DNA from: Albidovulum litorale | Lineage (GTDB): Bacteria; Pseudomonadota; Alphaproteobacteria; Rhodobacterales; Rhodobacteraceae | Assembly: GCF_025751495.1 (NCBI RefSeq) | Contig: NZ_JAOWKZ010000003.1 | Span: 62,001-126,000 of the forward strand | Direction: 5' to 3' | DNA length: 64,000 nt | Shown here: positions 16,076-24,000 of the stretch, one piece after another | Numbering within the stretch: the first letter of the stretch is position 1 | Layout of the letters: every line of letters begins with the position of its first letter | The notes under the pieces: model-generated | What the model saw: only the letters and a program-made list of their open reading frames with translations | The model's database searches: none | Told to the model about the DNA's origin: nothing | Translations under genes and position numbers: made by a program

Positions 16076-16738
16076 ATGAGCAGATACTATCAGACATTCG
16101 CACGGATCGGCGCGGGCCTAGCAGCCATTGCAATGCTTGTTTGGTTCTTGTGGCCCGGCGGGGCATGGCAGTTCGAACCTGAGCCGTTTTTCGCCTTTGG
16201 TGTTGCGGTGGTCGTCTGGGCATTTACCGAGTTTAAGTTGAGCGAGGAGGTGATCTATCGAGCATCTACGCCCAATGATATCCGGTTTGGCCGCGAGATC
16301 TTTGCTTATGGAACCTGGAACTTCCGAGAACTTTTGAAAGATCACGACTACCATCGTGGCATACACCCTAGATTTCTGACTGAAGCGTCGCTGTTGGTCA
16401 GCGAAACAGAGCTCGGAATTGCACATTTCCAGGATGGGCGGGTCCAGAAAAAATACTTAGACTTCTTCGAGCGCCTGAAGGTCTTTGTCGACTATTTTGG
16501 AATGCATTCATCTCCCGAGCGGTTTGGATCTGTGATGCTGCAGTCCGTCATTCCAGCCAACCAGTTTGATGAAATGAATGTAGCCCCGCATCATCAAGCT
16601 GAGATTAATGAAGTAAATCGACTAGCTACTGAAGCTTGGAAAGCCATGCGGCCTCTCATCACGGAGATTAAAGAACGAATTCCCGAAGTGTTCGACGAAC
16701 AGATTAGGGGCGGTTGGATCAGGAGTCCCGAAGAGTAA
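16076..16738 (+). CDS. Membrane-anchored protein of unknown function
   Basis: A 220-residue protein with two N-terminal hydrophobic segments (about 10-27 and 38-52) separated by a short loop, then a roughly 165-residue soluble domain. I do not recognise it. The coding sequence is visibly richer in A+T than both flanks and uses many A/T-ending codons, so it was acquired separately. It is a single gene between the recombinase cassette and a convergent DUF3883 gene. Two-TM plus soluble-domain cargo at an element edge is often defence-related, but no such motif is present. Confidence 0.65.
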   Translation: MSRYYQTFARIGAGLAAIAMLVWFLWPGGAWQFEPEPFFAFGVAVVVWAFTEFKLSEEVIYRASTPNDIRFGREIFAYGTWNFRELLKDHDYHRGIHPRFLTEASLLVSETELGIAHFQDGRVQKKYLDFFERLKVFVDYFGMHSSPERFGSVMLQSVIPANQFDEMNVAPHHQAEINEVNRLATEAWKAMRPLITEIKERIPEVFDEQIRGGWIRSPEE

Positions 16739-16792
16739 AGAGCGTCGACGCGCGACATGCCGCAATTGACTCGTCTGACACCTGCGTCGCTG

Positions 16793-17629
16793 TCAGTGAA
16801 AACTCGCCTGAAAGGACGTCGCGGTCAGCGAGACATGCGCGTCCAGTGGCGGGCGCAGCTCAAATGCTTTCGGCTCGCGCGCGAAGTTCCAGAGCCGGAA
16901 CAGGGACCATTCCGCACGCCGCTCCTCAGCCACGGCCAGCTCGTTGCGGCTGATGTGAAAGGGTGTGCGTTCCCAGCCATTCGTCGTTTTCACCTCGATC
17001 AGGCGCGGGCGGCCATCCGTCGCGAAGCTGGCGATATCGTAGCCGGCACCATCGCCATCCTCCTCCGACACCCACCTGACCTTGCGCGCAAGATCATCGC
17101 GGCCCGCTGATTTGAGGGCTTTACGTTCGTGCGCCAAGGCGCACTCCTCTCCGGCACGGCCGAGGGCGCGGTTTTGCTCGTCTCTCGCCGCGACATCGAA
17201 TTTGCGGGCGATGTGCAGCATCTGCTCCAGCTCCTGCGGAGGCGGCTGGTTCGACAACGTGGGCGGCGGCCCGATCCAGATCGGCCGCGGCTCCGCGAGG
17301 CCAGTCGGCGCTCCTGCACCCGAATGGCGGCCGAGCCACGCCGAGTTCAGCGCCAGCCAGCGCGCCACGGCATCCACCAGCGTCATCTGGAAATTGAAGG
17401 CAGGCTTGTAGCCCGGGATCCAGTCCTCACCCAGCCCCTTCAGCACGGCGCTGATGTTCTGGTGCTTGAACTCGACCGATCCCTCGGAACGTCCGTTCAA
17501 CAGCGGCAGAAGTCCGCGCCGGTGCTCGGCCTTGTTGTAAGGGCGACCACAGACGTCGTCGGCCAGCATCGCGAAGTAATCCGCGACGATCAGGTCGTTT
17601 TCTTGATCTGTCCAGGCCCCGTTCGACAT
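16793..17629 (-). CDS. DUF3883 domain protein
   Basis: A 278-residue protein. The C-terminal roughly 100 residues fit DUF3883: [20 protein letters not shown] followed by KTT and a downstream NELAVAEE-type segment. The layout resembles a PD-(D/E)XK-like fold (D...ExK as D, then IEVKTT). The N-terminal half ([17 protein letters not shown] onwards) resembles a helical domain found in other restriction-like proteins. DUF3883 proteins are often encoded near restriction or defence genes, so a nuclease role is plausible but unproven. It converges with the membrane-protein gene and is the last protein gene before the tRNA. Confidence 0.7.
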   Translation of the reverse strand: MSNGAWTDQENDLIVADYFAMLADDVCGRPYNKAEHRRGLLPLLNGRSEGSVEFKHQNISAVLKGLGEDWIPGYKPAFNFQMTLVDAVARWLALNSAWLGRHSGAGAPTGLAEPRPIWIGPPPTLSNQPPPQELEQMLHIARKFDVAARDEQNRALGRAGEECALAHERKALKSAGRDDLARKVRWVSEEDGDGAGYDIASFATDGRPRLIEVKTTNGWERTPFHISRNELAVAEERRAEWSLFRLWNFAREPKAFELRPPLDAHVSLTATSFQASFH

Positions 17630-17978
17630 CGCGCCAGGCTAGGGGCGCAAACTGCGTTTGTCATCAGAGACTTCGCGCAAAACTCCCAAGATATACCAAC
17701 CACCACGCCGCCCGTGTCGCGTCTCCGTCTGCTTTGAAACAAGCCGGAACCAGCGAAACAGGGGCGCAACGCGATCCCACCAGTTCCTTGAAATCAATGG
17801 ATGTTTTGAACCCGTCTCGCCGAGAGCGCAGGGCGGGTGGAAAGAGACGGCGGGCGTTTGGAGACCGATCTCGCGCGGGTGGGCCGTCTCCGAAGGGCGG
17901 ATGGTCCCTGCAAACCCCTTTGGCACATAAAGAAAAAGGCCCCGCGAGGGACCTGTTTTCGGGTTTGCAATGTGCAAG
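17630..17978. other. Gene-free junction beside tRNA-Ser
   Basis: About 350 bp with no convincing gene. The minus-strand tRNA terminator lies at its right end and the DUF3883 promoter presumably at its left end. If the element inserted at the tRNA 3' end the attachment site would be here, but the partner copy would be outside the window, so none can be recognised. Confidence 0.5.
17932..17954 (-). terminator. tRNA-Ser terminator
   Basis: On the minus strand AGGTCCC, loop TCGC and GGGGCCT pair (one G-U) and are followed by TTTTTCTTT, 25 bp beyond the tRNA CCA end. A typical intrinsic terminator for a single tRNA transcript. Confidence 0.75.
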
Positions 17979-18068
17979 TGGCGGAGAGAGAGGGATTCGA
18001 ACCCTCGAGACGGTTCCCCGCCTACACACTTTCCAGGCGTGCGCCTTCGACCACTCGGCCACCTCTCC
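17979..18068 (-). tRNA. tRNA-Ser (anticodon GGA)
   Basis: A 90-nt class II tRNA. The acceptor stem GGAGAGG pairs with TCTCTCC, followed by discriminator G and an encoded CCA. The anticodon arm has loop CTGGAAA, giving anticodon GGA. A long variable arm and T-arm GAGGG-TTCGAAT-CCCTC complete it. It decodes UCC/UCU serine codons. Its 3' end points towards the mobile element. Confidence 0.95.
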
Positions 18069-18079
18069 GTTCGGCGCTG

Positions 18080-18107
18080 TTTATACGGGGGGCTACCCTT
18101 TGTGCAA
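18080..18107 (-). promoter_or_regulatory. Sigma-70 promoter of tRNA-Ser
   Basis: On the minus strand the -35 box is TTGCAC (18,107-18,102), the spacer is 16 bp and the -10 box is TATAAA (18,085-18,080). The predicted start lies a few bases before the tRNA 5' end at 18,068. Confidence 0.7.
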
Positions 18108-18208
18108 GGGGGCAACGGGGCGAAAATTACGCTGGCAAAATGGGAACCGGTTTCACGACCTCATCGCCCGGCAGAAGCCAGAAGCCGAACCGGCATAACT
18201 GGAACGTG

Positions 18209-18925
18209 TCACGCAGACAACAGGAGGCTGACCCTGCGGTTCTGGCGCCCTTTTTTTTCGATCTTGCCGAGGCTGACCCGTCCGATCTCACCAGTCCGGG
18301 CGACATGGGTGCCACCGCAGGGTTGCAGATCGACCTGATCGTCGCCCTGCCCGATCCGCACCAGCCGTACCCTACCCTGTCCCGTCGGCGGCTTCACCGA
18401 CATGGTTTTTACGAGGCCCGGATTGGCGGCAAGCTCCGCGTCCGTGATCCAGTCATCAGTGACCGGCAGGTCGCGGGCAATGAGCGCATTGAGTTGGTGC
18501 TCCAGCGCCGCCACATCCTCTGGCGGTTCGGGCATGTCGAAGTCCAGCCGACCCTTTTCGGTCCCAATTTGGCCGCCGGTGACGGGAAGCGGAATCACGA
18601 CAGACAACAGATGAAGCGCGGTATGGACCCGCATGTGACGGAAGCGGCGGTTCCAGTCGAGATGCTGGATCACTTCGGCCCCGACCGGTGGAAGCTCTTG
18701 GCCCGCTTCGGGCACCAGCACCACCGCACCATTTTCTCCTTTCACGGCCGTTGATGTCGTCAAGCGACCGCCGGACCAGTCAAGAAATCCGCCATCGCCG
18801 GGCTGGCCGCCGCCTGTCGGATAGAAAAGACTCGCATCGACAACCAACCCGCCCTCAACCGTATGACCAGTCACGCGCGCCTTGGCTTCGCGCAGATACG
18901 CGTCGCGGAAGAGCAGTTCGGTCAT
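18209..18925 (-). CDS. AlaX-type alanyl-tRNA editing protein
   Basis: A 238-residue free-standing homologue of the AlaRS editing domain, which hydrolyses mischarged Ser-tRNA(Ala) or Gly-tRNA(Ala). The zinc-binding motifs are visible: HTALH (H101, H105) and the later QPCGGTHVARTGEIG (Cys and His). It lacks AlaRS catalytic and tRNA-binding domains, so it is an AlaX of the short-to-intermediate type. It overlaps the channel gene upstream by 4 bp (ATGA), ending the minus-strand operon. The neighbouring tRNA-Ser gene is probably coincidental. Confidence 0.85.
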   Translation of the reverse strand: MTELLFRDAYLREAKARVTGHTVEGGLVVDASLFYPTGGGQPGDGGFLDWSGGRLTTSTAVKGENGAVVLVPEAGQELPPVGAEVIQHLDWNRRFRHMRVHTALHLLSVVIPLPVTGGQIGTEKGRLDFDMPEPPEDVAALEHQLNALIARDLPVTDDWITDAELAANPGLVKTMSVKPPTGQGRVRLVRIGQGDDQVDLQPCGGTHVARTGEIGRVSLGKIEKKGRQNRRVSLLLSA

Positions 18926-21345
18926 GCATCGTCCCCCTCAGCATCGGGATCGTTGTGAACCCCGCTCAGATCGTCACCGTCGTGGTCACGTACGGGTTCC
19001 TGGGCGGGCTGCGGCTTGGGCTGCGCCCTCTTGCGACCGGTCAGATCCTCGGGGTTGCGGATCCAGAGGTCGCGCTGCGCGAATGGGATCTCGATCCCTT
19101 CGGCGATGAAGCGTTCGTTGATCTGGTGCAGAATTTCCGTCTGCACATCGAGCTTGAAGTTCACATCCGACAGGATCGCCCGGATCTCGAAATTCAGACT
19201 GTCCGCGCCAAACGCCACAAAGTGAACCGACGGGGCCGGGTCGACCATGACAAGCGGTTGGGCCTCGGCAATCTCCATCAGAATCGATTGCACCTTGCGG
19301 GTATCGGTGCCGTAGGCGACGCCCACAGGAATGATCAACCGTCCGGTCAGGTTGGTTCGCGTCAGATTCGTTACCACGCCCGAGACGAGGTCGGCATTGG
19401 GCACGATCACATCGGTGCGGTCAAATGTCTCGATCCAGGTAGAACGGACTGAGATACCTCTCACGGTGCCGAACTGTCCGTTCACCTCGATCATGTCGCC
19501 TTCGGAGATCGGCCGTTCGATCAGAAGAATGATACCGGAGACGAAGTTAGACACGATGTTCTGAAGGCCGAAGCCGATGCCGACCGAAAGCGCGCCGGCA
19601 ACGATGGCGAGCGAGGAAAGGTCGATGCCCGCCCCGGTGATGGCGACAATTGCGGCCAGGAAAATACCGACATAGCCGACACCCGAGACGATGGCGTTCT
19701 GCACGCCCTTTTCCAATTCCGTCCGGGGCAGGATGGTTGAACGGAGAGCGCTTTGGGCCAACCGTGTCACCGCATAGCCAAGTATAAAAATAACGATCAG
19801 AGCAAGAATTGCGGCTGGCGATATTTGAGTGTCACCAATCGTGACGCCCTCGCTGAACCGGGTCCAGGTCTCAGACAGTTCCGCAGTGCGGGCCCCCCAG
19901 ATCAGCGCGAACAGCGGCAGGGCGAGCAGGGTAAGTACGAAGCTGATCAGCACCGGTGCAAGCGCCTCGCGCCCGTCTTCACCTTTGTGGAAAACCAGCA
20001 CATAACTGTCGGTGGCAAACCGCTGCAGCAGCAGGATCAACCCGATCAAGCCAAGTGAGCCCACTGCCGGCCAGATCAGCGCATTGGCGGCTGCGACATA
20101 GCCGACGACCGCTAGAAGGGGCGCTACGACAGATACAGCGACAGTGGCTGTACCAATCAACCGCATGATCTTATTGCGGAATTCCTTGGCGCCGCTTACA
20201 CCCTCTGAAGGGCGCGGTCGCAAAAGAACGCCGAGCCGGAAGAGCAGGACCGCAACGACACAGACCAGCGGCGCCGCCCAGACCGCCTGCGCCGCCATCG
20301 ACAAAGGCGGGCGCACTTCGGTGATGAATGCTGTGCGGAAGATCTCCAGCGCGCTTACAAGGCCAATCAGGTTGGTATGAAAGCGTGCCTCGGAAGCACG
20401 TTCCGACAAGGGGGCATAGCTGCCGTCGACCCGGAACAGCCAGCTTGCAATCCATCGGGCAAAGAAAAACGCGTAAGCCGCGCCAGGAAGGGCATCGATC
20501 AGCGCCCCGGACCGGATGCCAGTCATACCGCTCGCCTTGATGGCGAGGACGAGAAAGATGGTCCCGAGGATGGGCACGATGACCTGACCAAGCGAGACAA
20601 CCGCGGCGGCAATGTTCCTCGCCCGCATCGACACGCCGGTTAGAAGTCGGGTCGTCATTCGTTCCATGAAGCCCGGGCCACGCAAGACGAGAACGGCAGC
20701 AACCAGAAGGTAGAAGACGATGGCAGGCAGGTTGTCTTTCAGTTCCGCCCGGCGCGTGGGGTTCGACCACGCCTCGGTCGTCTCGGCGCTGAGTGTCTTT
20801 ATCCCCTGTTGCAGGACCGCCCAGCCTGCGGGCCAGTTCGCCGGATTGGCAGGCGACGGTGACAACCGCAGAAGCTCAGTCGCCTGTCGGGCGCGGATGC
20901 GTGCGTCGATCTGGCGGATCAGCCCCTCTGCCCTGCTGTGCGCCTCGACCGCAGCAAGCCCGGGGGCCTGAAGTTTCGCCAGCTGATCGTTCAATTCAGC
21001 GCGCCTTTTTGCGATCTCAGGCGCGTCGGGGGCGTCTTCGGTTGGCGCCGGTCCCAGCGCTGCGATCTGGTTCTTCAGCGTTTCAATCGGTGCGGCATTA
21101 ATGCCTTGTGCGGCCGTAAACTTCGCCCGCCATTCAACGAGGTCCGCCCGAAGCTGTTCAAGCGCCTTATTTGACGCGCGGTCATCCGCCAGCGTCTGCT
21201 CGGCGGTTTTCGCCTGTTTTTCCCACGCTGTGTAGTCAGGTGCCTGCACGTCCTGTGCGGCGACAGGCATGACGGAATAGGTCAATACAGCCGGGGCGGC
21301 TATAAAGAGGCTAGTGGCCAGAAGTAGAAAACGAAGCACTTGCAT
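18922..21345 (-). CDS. Large MscS-family mechanosensitive channel (DUF3772)
   Basis: An 807-residue inner-membrane channel. A signal peptide (about 1-30, ending VAA-QD) is followed by a roughly 160-residue helical periplasmic part of DUF3772 type. About ten membrane segments come next. The MscS core includes the Gly/Ala-rich pore helix GIGFGLQNIVSNFVSG and the conserved LIERPISEGD. The cytoplasmic tail ends in an acidic DHDGDD/DPDAEGDDA stretch. Such MscK/MscM-like proteins release solutes on hypo-osmotic shock. The start MQVLRF shares one base with the cysK stop (TGATG). Confidence 0.9.
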   Translation of the reverse strand: MQVLRFLLLATSLFIAAPAVLTYSVMPVAAQDVQAPDYTAWEKQAKTAEQTLADDRASNKALEQLRADLVEWRAKFTAAQGINAAPIETLKNQIAALGPAPTEDAPDAPEIAKRRAELNDQLAKLQAPGLAAVEAHSRAEGLIRQIDARIRARQATELLRLSPSPANPANWPAGWAVLQQGIKTLSAETTEAWSNPTRRAELKDNLPAIVFYLLVAAVLVLRGPGFMERMTTRLLTGVSMRARNIAAAVVSLGQVIVPILGTIFLVLAIKASGMTGIRSGALIDALPGAAYAFFFARWIASWLFRVDGSYAPLSERASEARFHTNLIGLVSALEIFRTAFITEVRPPLSMAAQAVWAAPLVCVVAVLLFRLGVLLRPRPSEGVSGAKEFRNKIMRLIGTATVAVSVVAPLLAVVGYVAAANALIWPAVGSLGLIGLILLLQRFATDSYVLVFHKGEDGREALAPVLISFVLTLLALPLFALIWGARTAELSETWTRFSEGVTIGDTQISPAAILALIVIFILGYAVTRLAQSALRSTILPRTELEKGVQNAIVSGVGYVGIFLAAIVAITGAGIDLSSLAIVAGALSVGIGFGLQNIVSNFVSGIILLIERPISEGDMIEVNGQFGTVRGISVRSTWIETFDRTDVIVPNADLVSGVVTNLTRTNLTGRLIIPVGVAYGTDTRKVQSILMEIAEAQPLVMVDPAPSVHFVAFGADSLNFEIRAILSDVNFKLDVQTEILHQINERFIAEGIEIPFAQRDLWIRNPEDLTGRKRAQPKPQPAQEPVRDHDGDDLSGVHNDPDAEGDDA

Positions 21346-22376
21346 CAGTCTTCGAAGACGCTGGGCAATGCACGCGGGCCGCGGTCCAGCCATACAGGCA
21401 CCGGCAGGGACTTTGCGCGCAGGAAGTCGGGATTGAACAGCTTGGACTGGTAGCGGTTTCCGTAATCGCAGAGCATGGTGACGATCGTACGACCCGGCCC
21501 CATTTCATTCGCCATTCGGATCGCCCCCGCAATATTTATGCCTGTTGAACCGCCCATGCAAAGCCCCTCCTCGGCCAGAAGATCGAATATGACCGGCAGA
21601 GCCTCGGCATCAGGGATGCGGAAGGACATGTCGGGTGTCAGACCCTCAAGATTGGCGGTAATCCGCCCCTGCCCGATCCCCTCGGTAATCGAGGACCCTT
21701 CGGCTTTCAGTTCACCCTCCGCGTAGTAACCATAGAGCGCCGAGCCTTCCGGATCGGCAAGCGCCACTTTCACACCTTTCGGCTGCAGGGCCATTGCGAC
21801 GCCAGCAAGCGTGCCGCCAGAACCGACGGCACAGACGAAACCATCGACTTTGCCACCGGTCTGCTCCCAGATCTCGGGACCCGTCGTCTCCACATGTGCC
21901 TGGCGGTTAGCCGTATTGTCGAACTGGTTGGCCCAGATCGCGCCGTTGGGTTCCGTCCTGGCAAGTTCGGCAGCCAAGCGTCCGGAATATTTCACATAAT
22001 TGTTCGGGTTCTTATACGGCGCGGCAGGCACCTGCACCAGTTCCGCTCCAGCCAGCCGGATCATGTCCTTCTTTTCCTGGCTCTGCGTCTCGGGAATGAC
22101 GATCACCGTCCGGAACCCCATCGACGCGCCAACCAGCGCCAGACCGATGCCGGTATTCCCGGCCGTGCCTTCCACGATCGTGCCGCCGGGTTTCAACAGG
22201 CCCTTGGCCACGGCGTCACGGATGATGAACAAGGCTGCTCGGTCCTTGACCGACTGACCGGGATTGAGGAACTCTGCCTTGCCGAATATCTCGCATCCCG
22301 TCAGTTCGCTGGCCTTCCTCAGGCGGATCAGAGGGGTCTGACCGACGGCATCGGCGAGGTCGCTGGAAATACGCAT
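21345..22376 (-). CDS. cysK: Cysteine synthase A
   Basis: A 343-residue PLP enzyme making L-cysteine from O-acetylserine and sulfide. The PLP lysine is in NPGQSVKDRA (K44). The substrate loop is EGTAGNTGIGLA and the PLP-phosphate glycines are in AVGSGGTLAG. The start at 22,376 has GGAGG at proper spacing; a 9-codon longer form is less likely. The gene lies in the trgA-trgB-cysK order known for tellurite resistance in Rhodobacter sphaeroides, where cysK contributes to high-level resistance. It is the fourth gene of the cfa-trgA-trgB-cysK-mscS-alaX run. Confidence 0.93.
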   Translation of the reverse strand: MRISSDLADAVGQTPLIRLRKASELTGCEIFGKAEFLNPGQSVKDRAALFIIRDAVAKGLLKPGGTIVEGTAGNTGIGLALVGASMGFRTVIVIPETQSQEKKDMIRLAGAELVQVPAAPYKNPNNYVKYSGRLAAELARTEPNGAIWANQFDNTANRQAHVETTGPEIWEQTGGKVDGFVCAVGSGGTLAGVAMALQPKGVKVALADPEGSALYGYYAEGELKAEGSSITEGIGQGRITANLEGLTPDMSFRIPDAEALPVIFDLLAEEGLCMGGSTGINIAGAIRMANEMGPGRTIVTMLCDYGNRYQSKLFNPDFLRAKSLPVPVWLDRGPRALPSVFED

Positions 22377-22427
22377 GGTCGGTCCCTCCTGTGGCTCGTC
22401 CATACCTAGGCCGGGCCGGGGCGGACC

Positions 22428-23555
22428 TCAAGCCCCGGCGGCGGAACGAATGCGGGCGCGGTTGCGGTCGAGCCAATAGGCCAGAAGCGCCAGAGGCGCG
22501 GTGTTGGCCTCGCCGCTTTCGACGAGTTCCATCAGCGTAGAAAATGGTACGATGTGTGCACGGATATCCTCCGCCTCGCCCTCCACACCGCCGATCCCGG
22601 CGGCATCGTCCGGCAGATCGGCGATGCCGATATAGGTATAGAGGTATTCAGCCATGGCGGCGGGTGAGGGATAACAGTTCAATGCCGGGATCAGTTCGCG
22701 GATCGCGAGCCCCGCCTCTTCACGCGCCTCGCGAAGCGCGGCCTCTTCCGGACTCTCGCCGCCGTCGATGCGGCCCGCGACGGTTTCTATCAGCCATGAT
22801 TGCGGATCACCGCGCCCATGCGGACCCATGCGGAACTGCTCGACCAGAAGCACCCGGTCGCGCACCGGGTCGTAAGGCAGAACGACGGTCGCGTCGCCCG
22901 AGATGAAGACAGCGCGATTGACCTCGGGGCTCATCGACCCGTCAAAGCGGCGGAACCGAAGGTCGCTTTCTTCAACGGCAAAGTAGTTGGCATAGACCTG
23001 TCGCTTGCGGGCGACGGCCACATCTTCGCGCCCGGCGCGCCGCCGCAGGTGCAGCCCTGGGGTTTCTGCTTCCGCCCTAACGCGCGACCCGCCACGCATC
23101 AACATCTGGGGATAGCGTGCATGTATTTCCGCCGGATCGCCCAGACCGTAAAGCGCCATCGCGTCATAGGCTGTCGTTACAACCGTTTCGCCCCATCGCG
23201 CCGCCCAGTCCGCCAGGTGCCACGGTGCACCGGGTGTCCACTTCCCGGGATCGGGGAAGTAGACCTGCGCCGATACTGAGCCCGCACCCTCTGCCTCGAC
23301 GATCACATCGCGGGTCTGATAGGCAAACCCGCCTTCGTAGTAATTAAGCCGGGCAACGTCCTCGTCGCTCATATCTGCGACAAGGACACCCTCGGCCCCC
23401 GACCCGCCCGTCTCGATCATCGGAAATGCGCGGCCCGCGACCCAGAAAACCGAATGATCGGGCAGTCGCCCAGGTATTGCCTGCACGTCACGACCCAGAA
23501 CGACGCGCAAAAGCGGGCCATGGCACAAAGTGCCGTAGAAGAAAAAAGTCGTCAC
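22428..23555 (-). CDS. trgB: TrgB: gamma-glutamylcyclotransferase-like/Nudix fusion
   Basis: A 375-residue two-domain protein. The N-terminal roughly 150 residues are an AIG2/GGCT-like fold (FFYGTLCHGPLL at 5-16). The C-terminal roughly 190 residues are an ADP-ribose pyrophosphatase-like Nudix domain with the Nudix box GRIDGGESPEEAALREAREE (about 261-280). In Rhodobacter, TrgB together with TrgA raises tellurite resistance; the biochemical activity there is not settled. The start is GTG at 23,555, with its ribosome site GGAG at the very end of trgA (4-bp gap), so the pair is coupled. Confidence 0.88.
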   Translation of the reverse strand: MTTFFFYGTLCHGPLLRVVLGRDVQAIPGRLPDHSVFWVAGRAFPMIETGGSGAEGVLVADMSDEDVARLNYYEGGFAYQTRDVIVEAEGAGSVSAQVYFPDPGKWTPGAPWHLADWAARWGETVVTTAYDAMALYGLGDPAEIHARYPQMLMRGGSRVRAEAETPGLHLRRRAGREDVAVARKRQVYANYFAVEESDLRFRRFDGSMSPEVNRAVFISGDATVVLPYDPVRDRVLLVEQFRMGPHGRGDPQSWLIETVAGRIDGGESPEEAALREAREEAGLAIRELIPALNCYPSPAAMAEYLYTYIGIADLPDDAAGIGGVEGEAEDIRAHIVPFSTLMELVESGEANTAPLALLAYWLDRNRARIRSAAGA

Positions 23556-23559
23556 GAAG

Positions 23560-24000
23560 TTATCTCCAGCGCCGCGCTGCCCATTCGGAAAACGATCCGG
23601 CGAGCGCGCCGCCGACGAAAAGCACGATCAGCACGTCCCATGCAAGGAAAGCCACGAAATAATCGACGGCAAATTCAAAGATCGCGACCACCGCCTCCAT
23701 CGGGCCGGAATAGGATGGGCGGAATGCCTCGCGGAGCATTTCGTAGGTCGAGAACACGAAGAGCGCGACCAAAGCCATGAAGAGCGCGGTCTTCATCCCC
23801 GAACTCAAGGCCATAAGGTTGCCGCGTCCGGCCTCGGGACCCATCACCTTCCAGCCGCAGATCGCGCCGATCAGCGCCGAAACAAGCGAGAAATATCCGA
23901 ACTGCGTGCCCTCCGGCATATGCGGCTTGAACACTTCAGCGGTGAAAAACGCCACGATCGCGAAGGCGAACGCGGCAAATAGCTTGGCTGCGGTGGGCAT
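23560..24000 (-). CDS. trgA: TrgA family membrane protein
   Basis: A 146-residue integral membrane protein with about four hydrophobic segments (about 5-20, 35-52, 70-88 and 108-130). It starts MPTAAKLFAAFAFAIVAFF and has EGTQFGYFSLVSALIGAICG, consistent with TrgA of tellurite-resistance loci. The start codon directly abuts the stop of the cyclopropane synthase gene, and trgB follows after 4 bp. The molecular role in oxyanion tolerance is unknown. Confidence 0.85.
   Translation of the reverse strand: MPTAAKLFAAFAFAIVAFFTAEVFKPHMPEGTQFGYFSLVSALIGAICGWKVMGPEAGRGNLMALSSGMKTALFMALVALFVFSTYEMLREAFRPSYSGPMEAVVAIFEFAVDYFVAFLAWDVLIVLFVGGALAGSFSEWAARRWR

Larger units (their letters stand above)
1..17978. 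mobile_element. Prophage-like integrative element, right part
   Basis: A contiguous block of phage-type genes runs from the left edge to a tRNA-Ser gene. It holds a minus-strand replication and recombination module, a cI-like HTH plus ImmA/IrrE control region, a large serine recombinase cassette, and cargo genes of differing base composition. No capsid, terminase or conjugation genes are visible, so phage, phage satellite or integrative element cannot be separated; packaging or transfer genes may lie to the left. The right border is inferred from the tRNA 3' end at 17,979 and the chromosomal genes beyond 18,209. It could instead lie just after the recombinase cassette near 15,904. No attachment-site repeat can be shown because the left end is outside the window. 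Confidence 0.6.

Noticed and set aside
17639-18198. Several open frames over the tRNA-Ser gene, including one ending [15 protein letters not shown]
   Set aside because: They are translations of the tRNA and its terminator, a common artefact.
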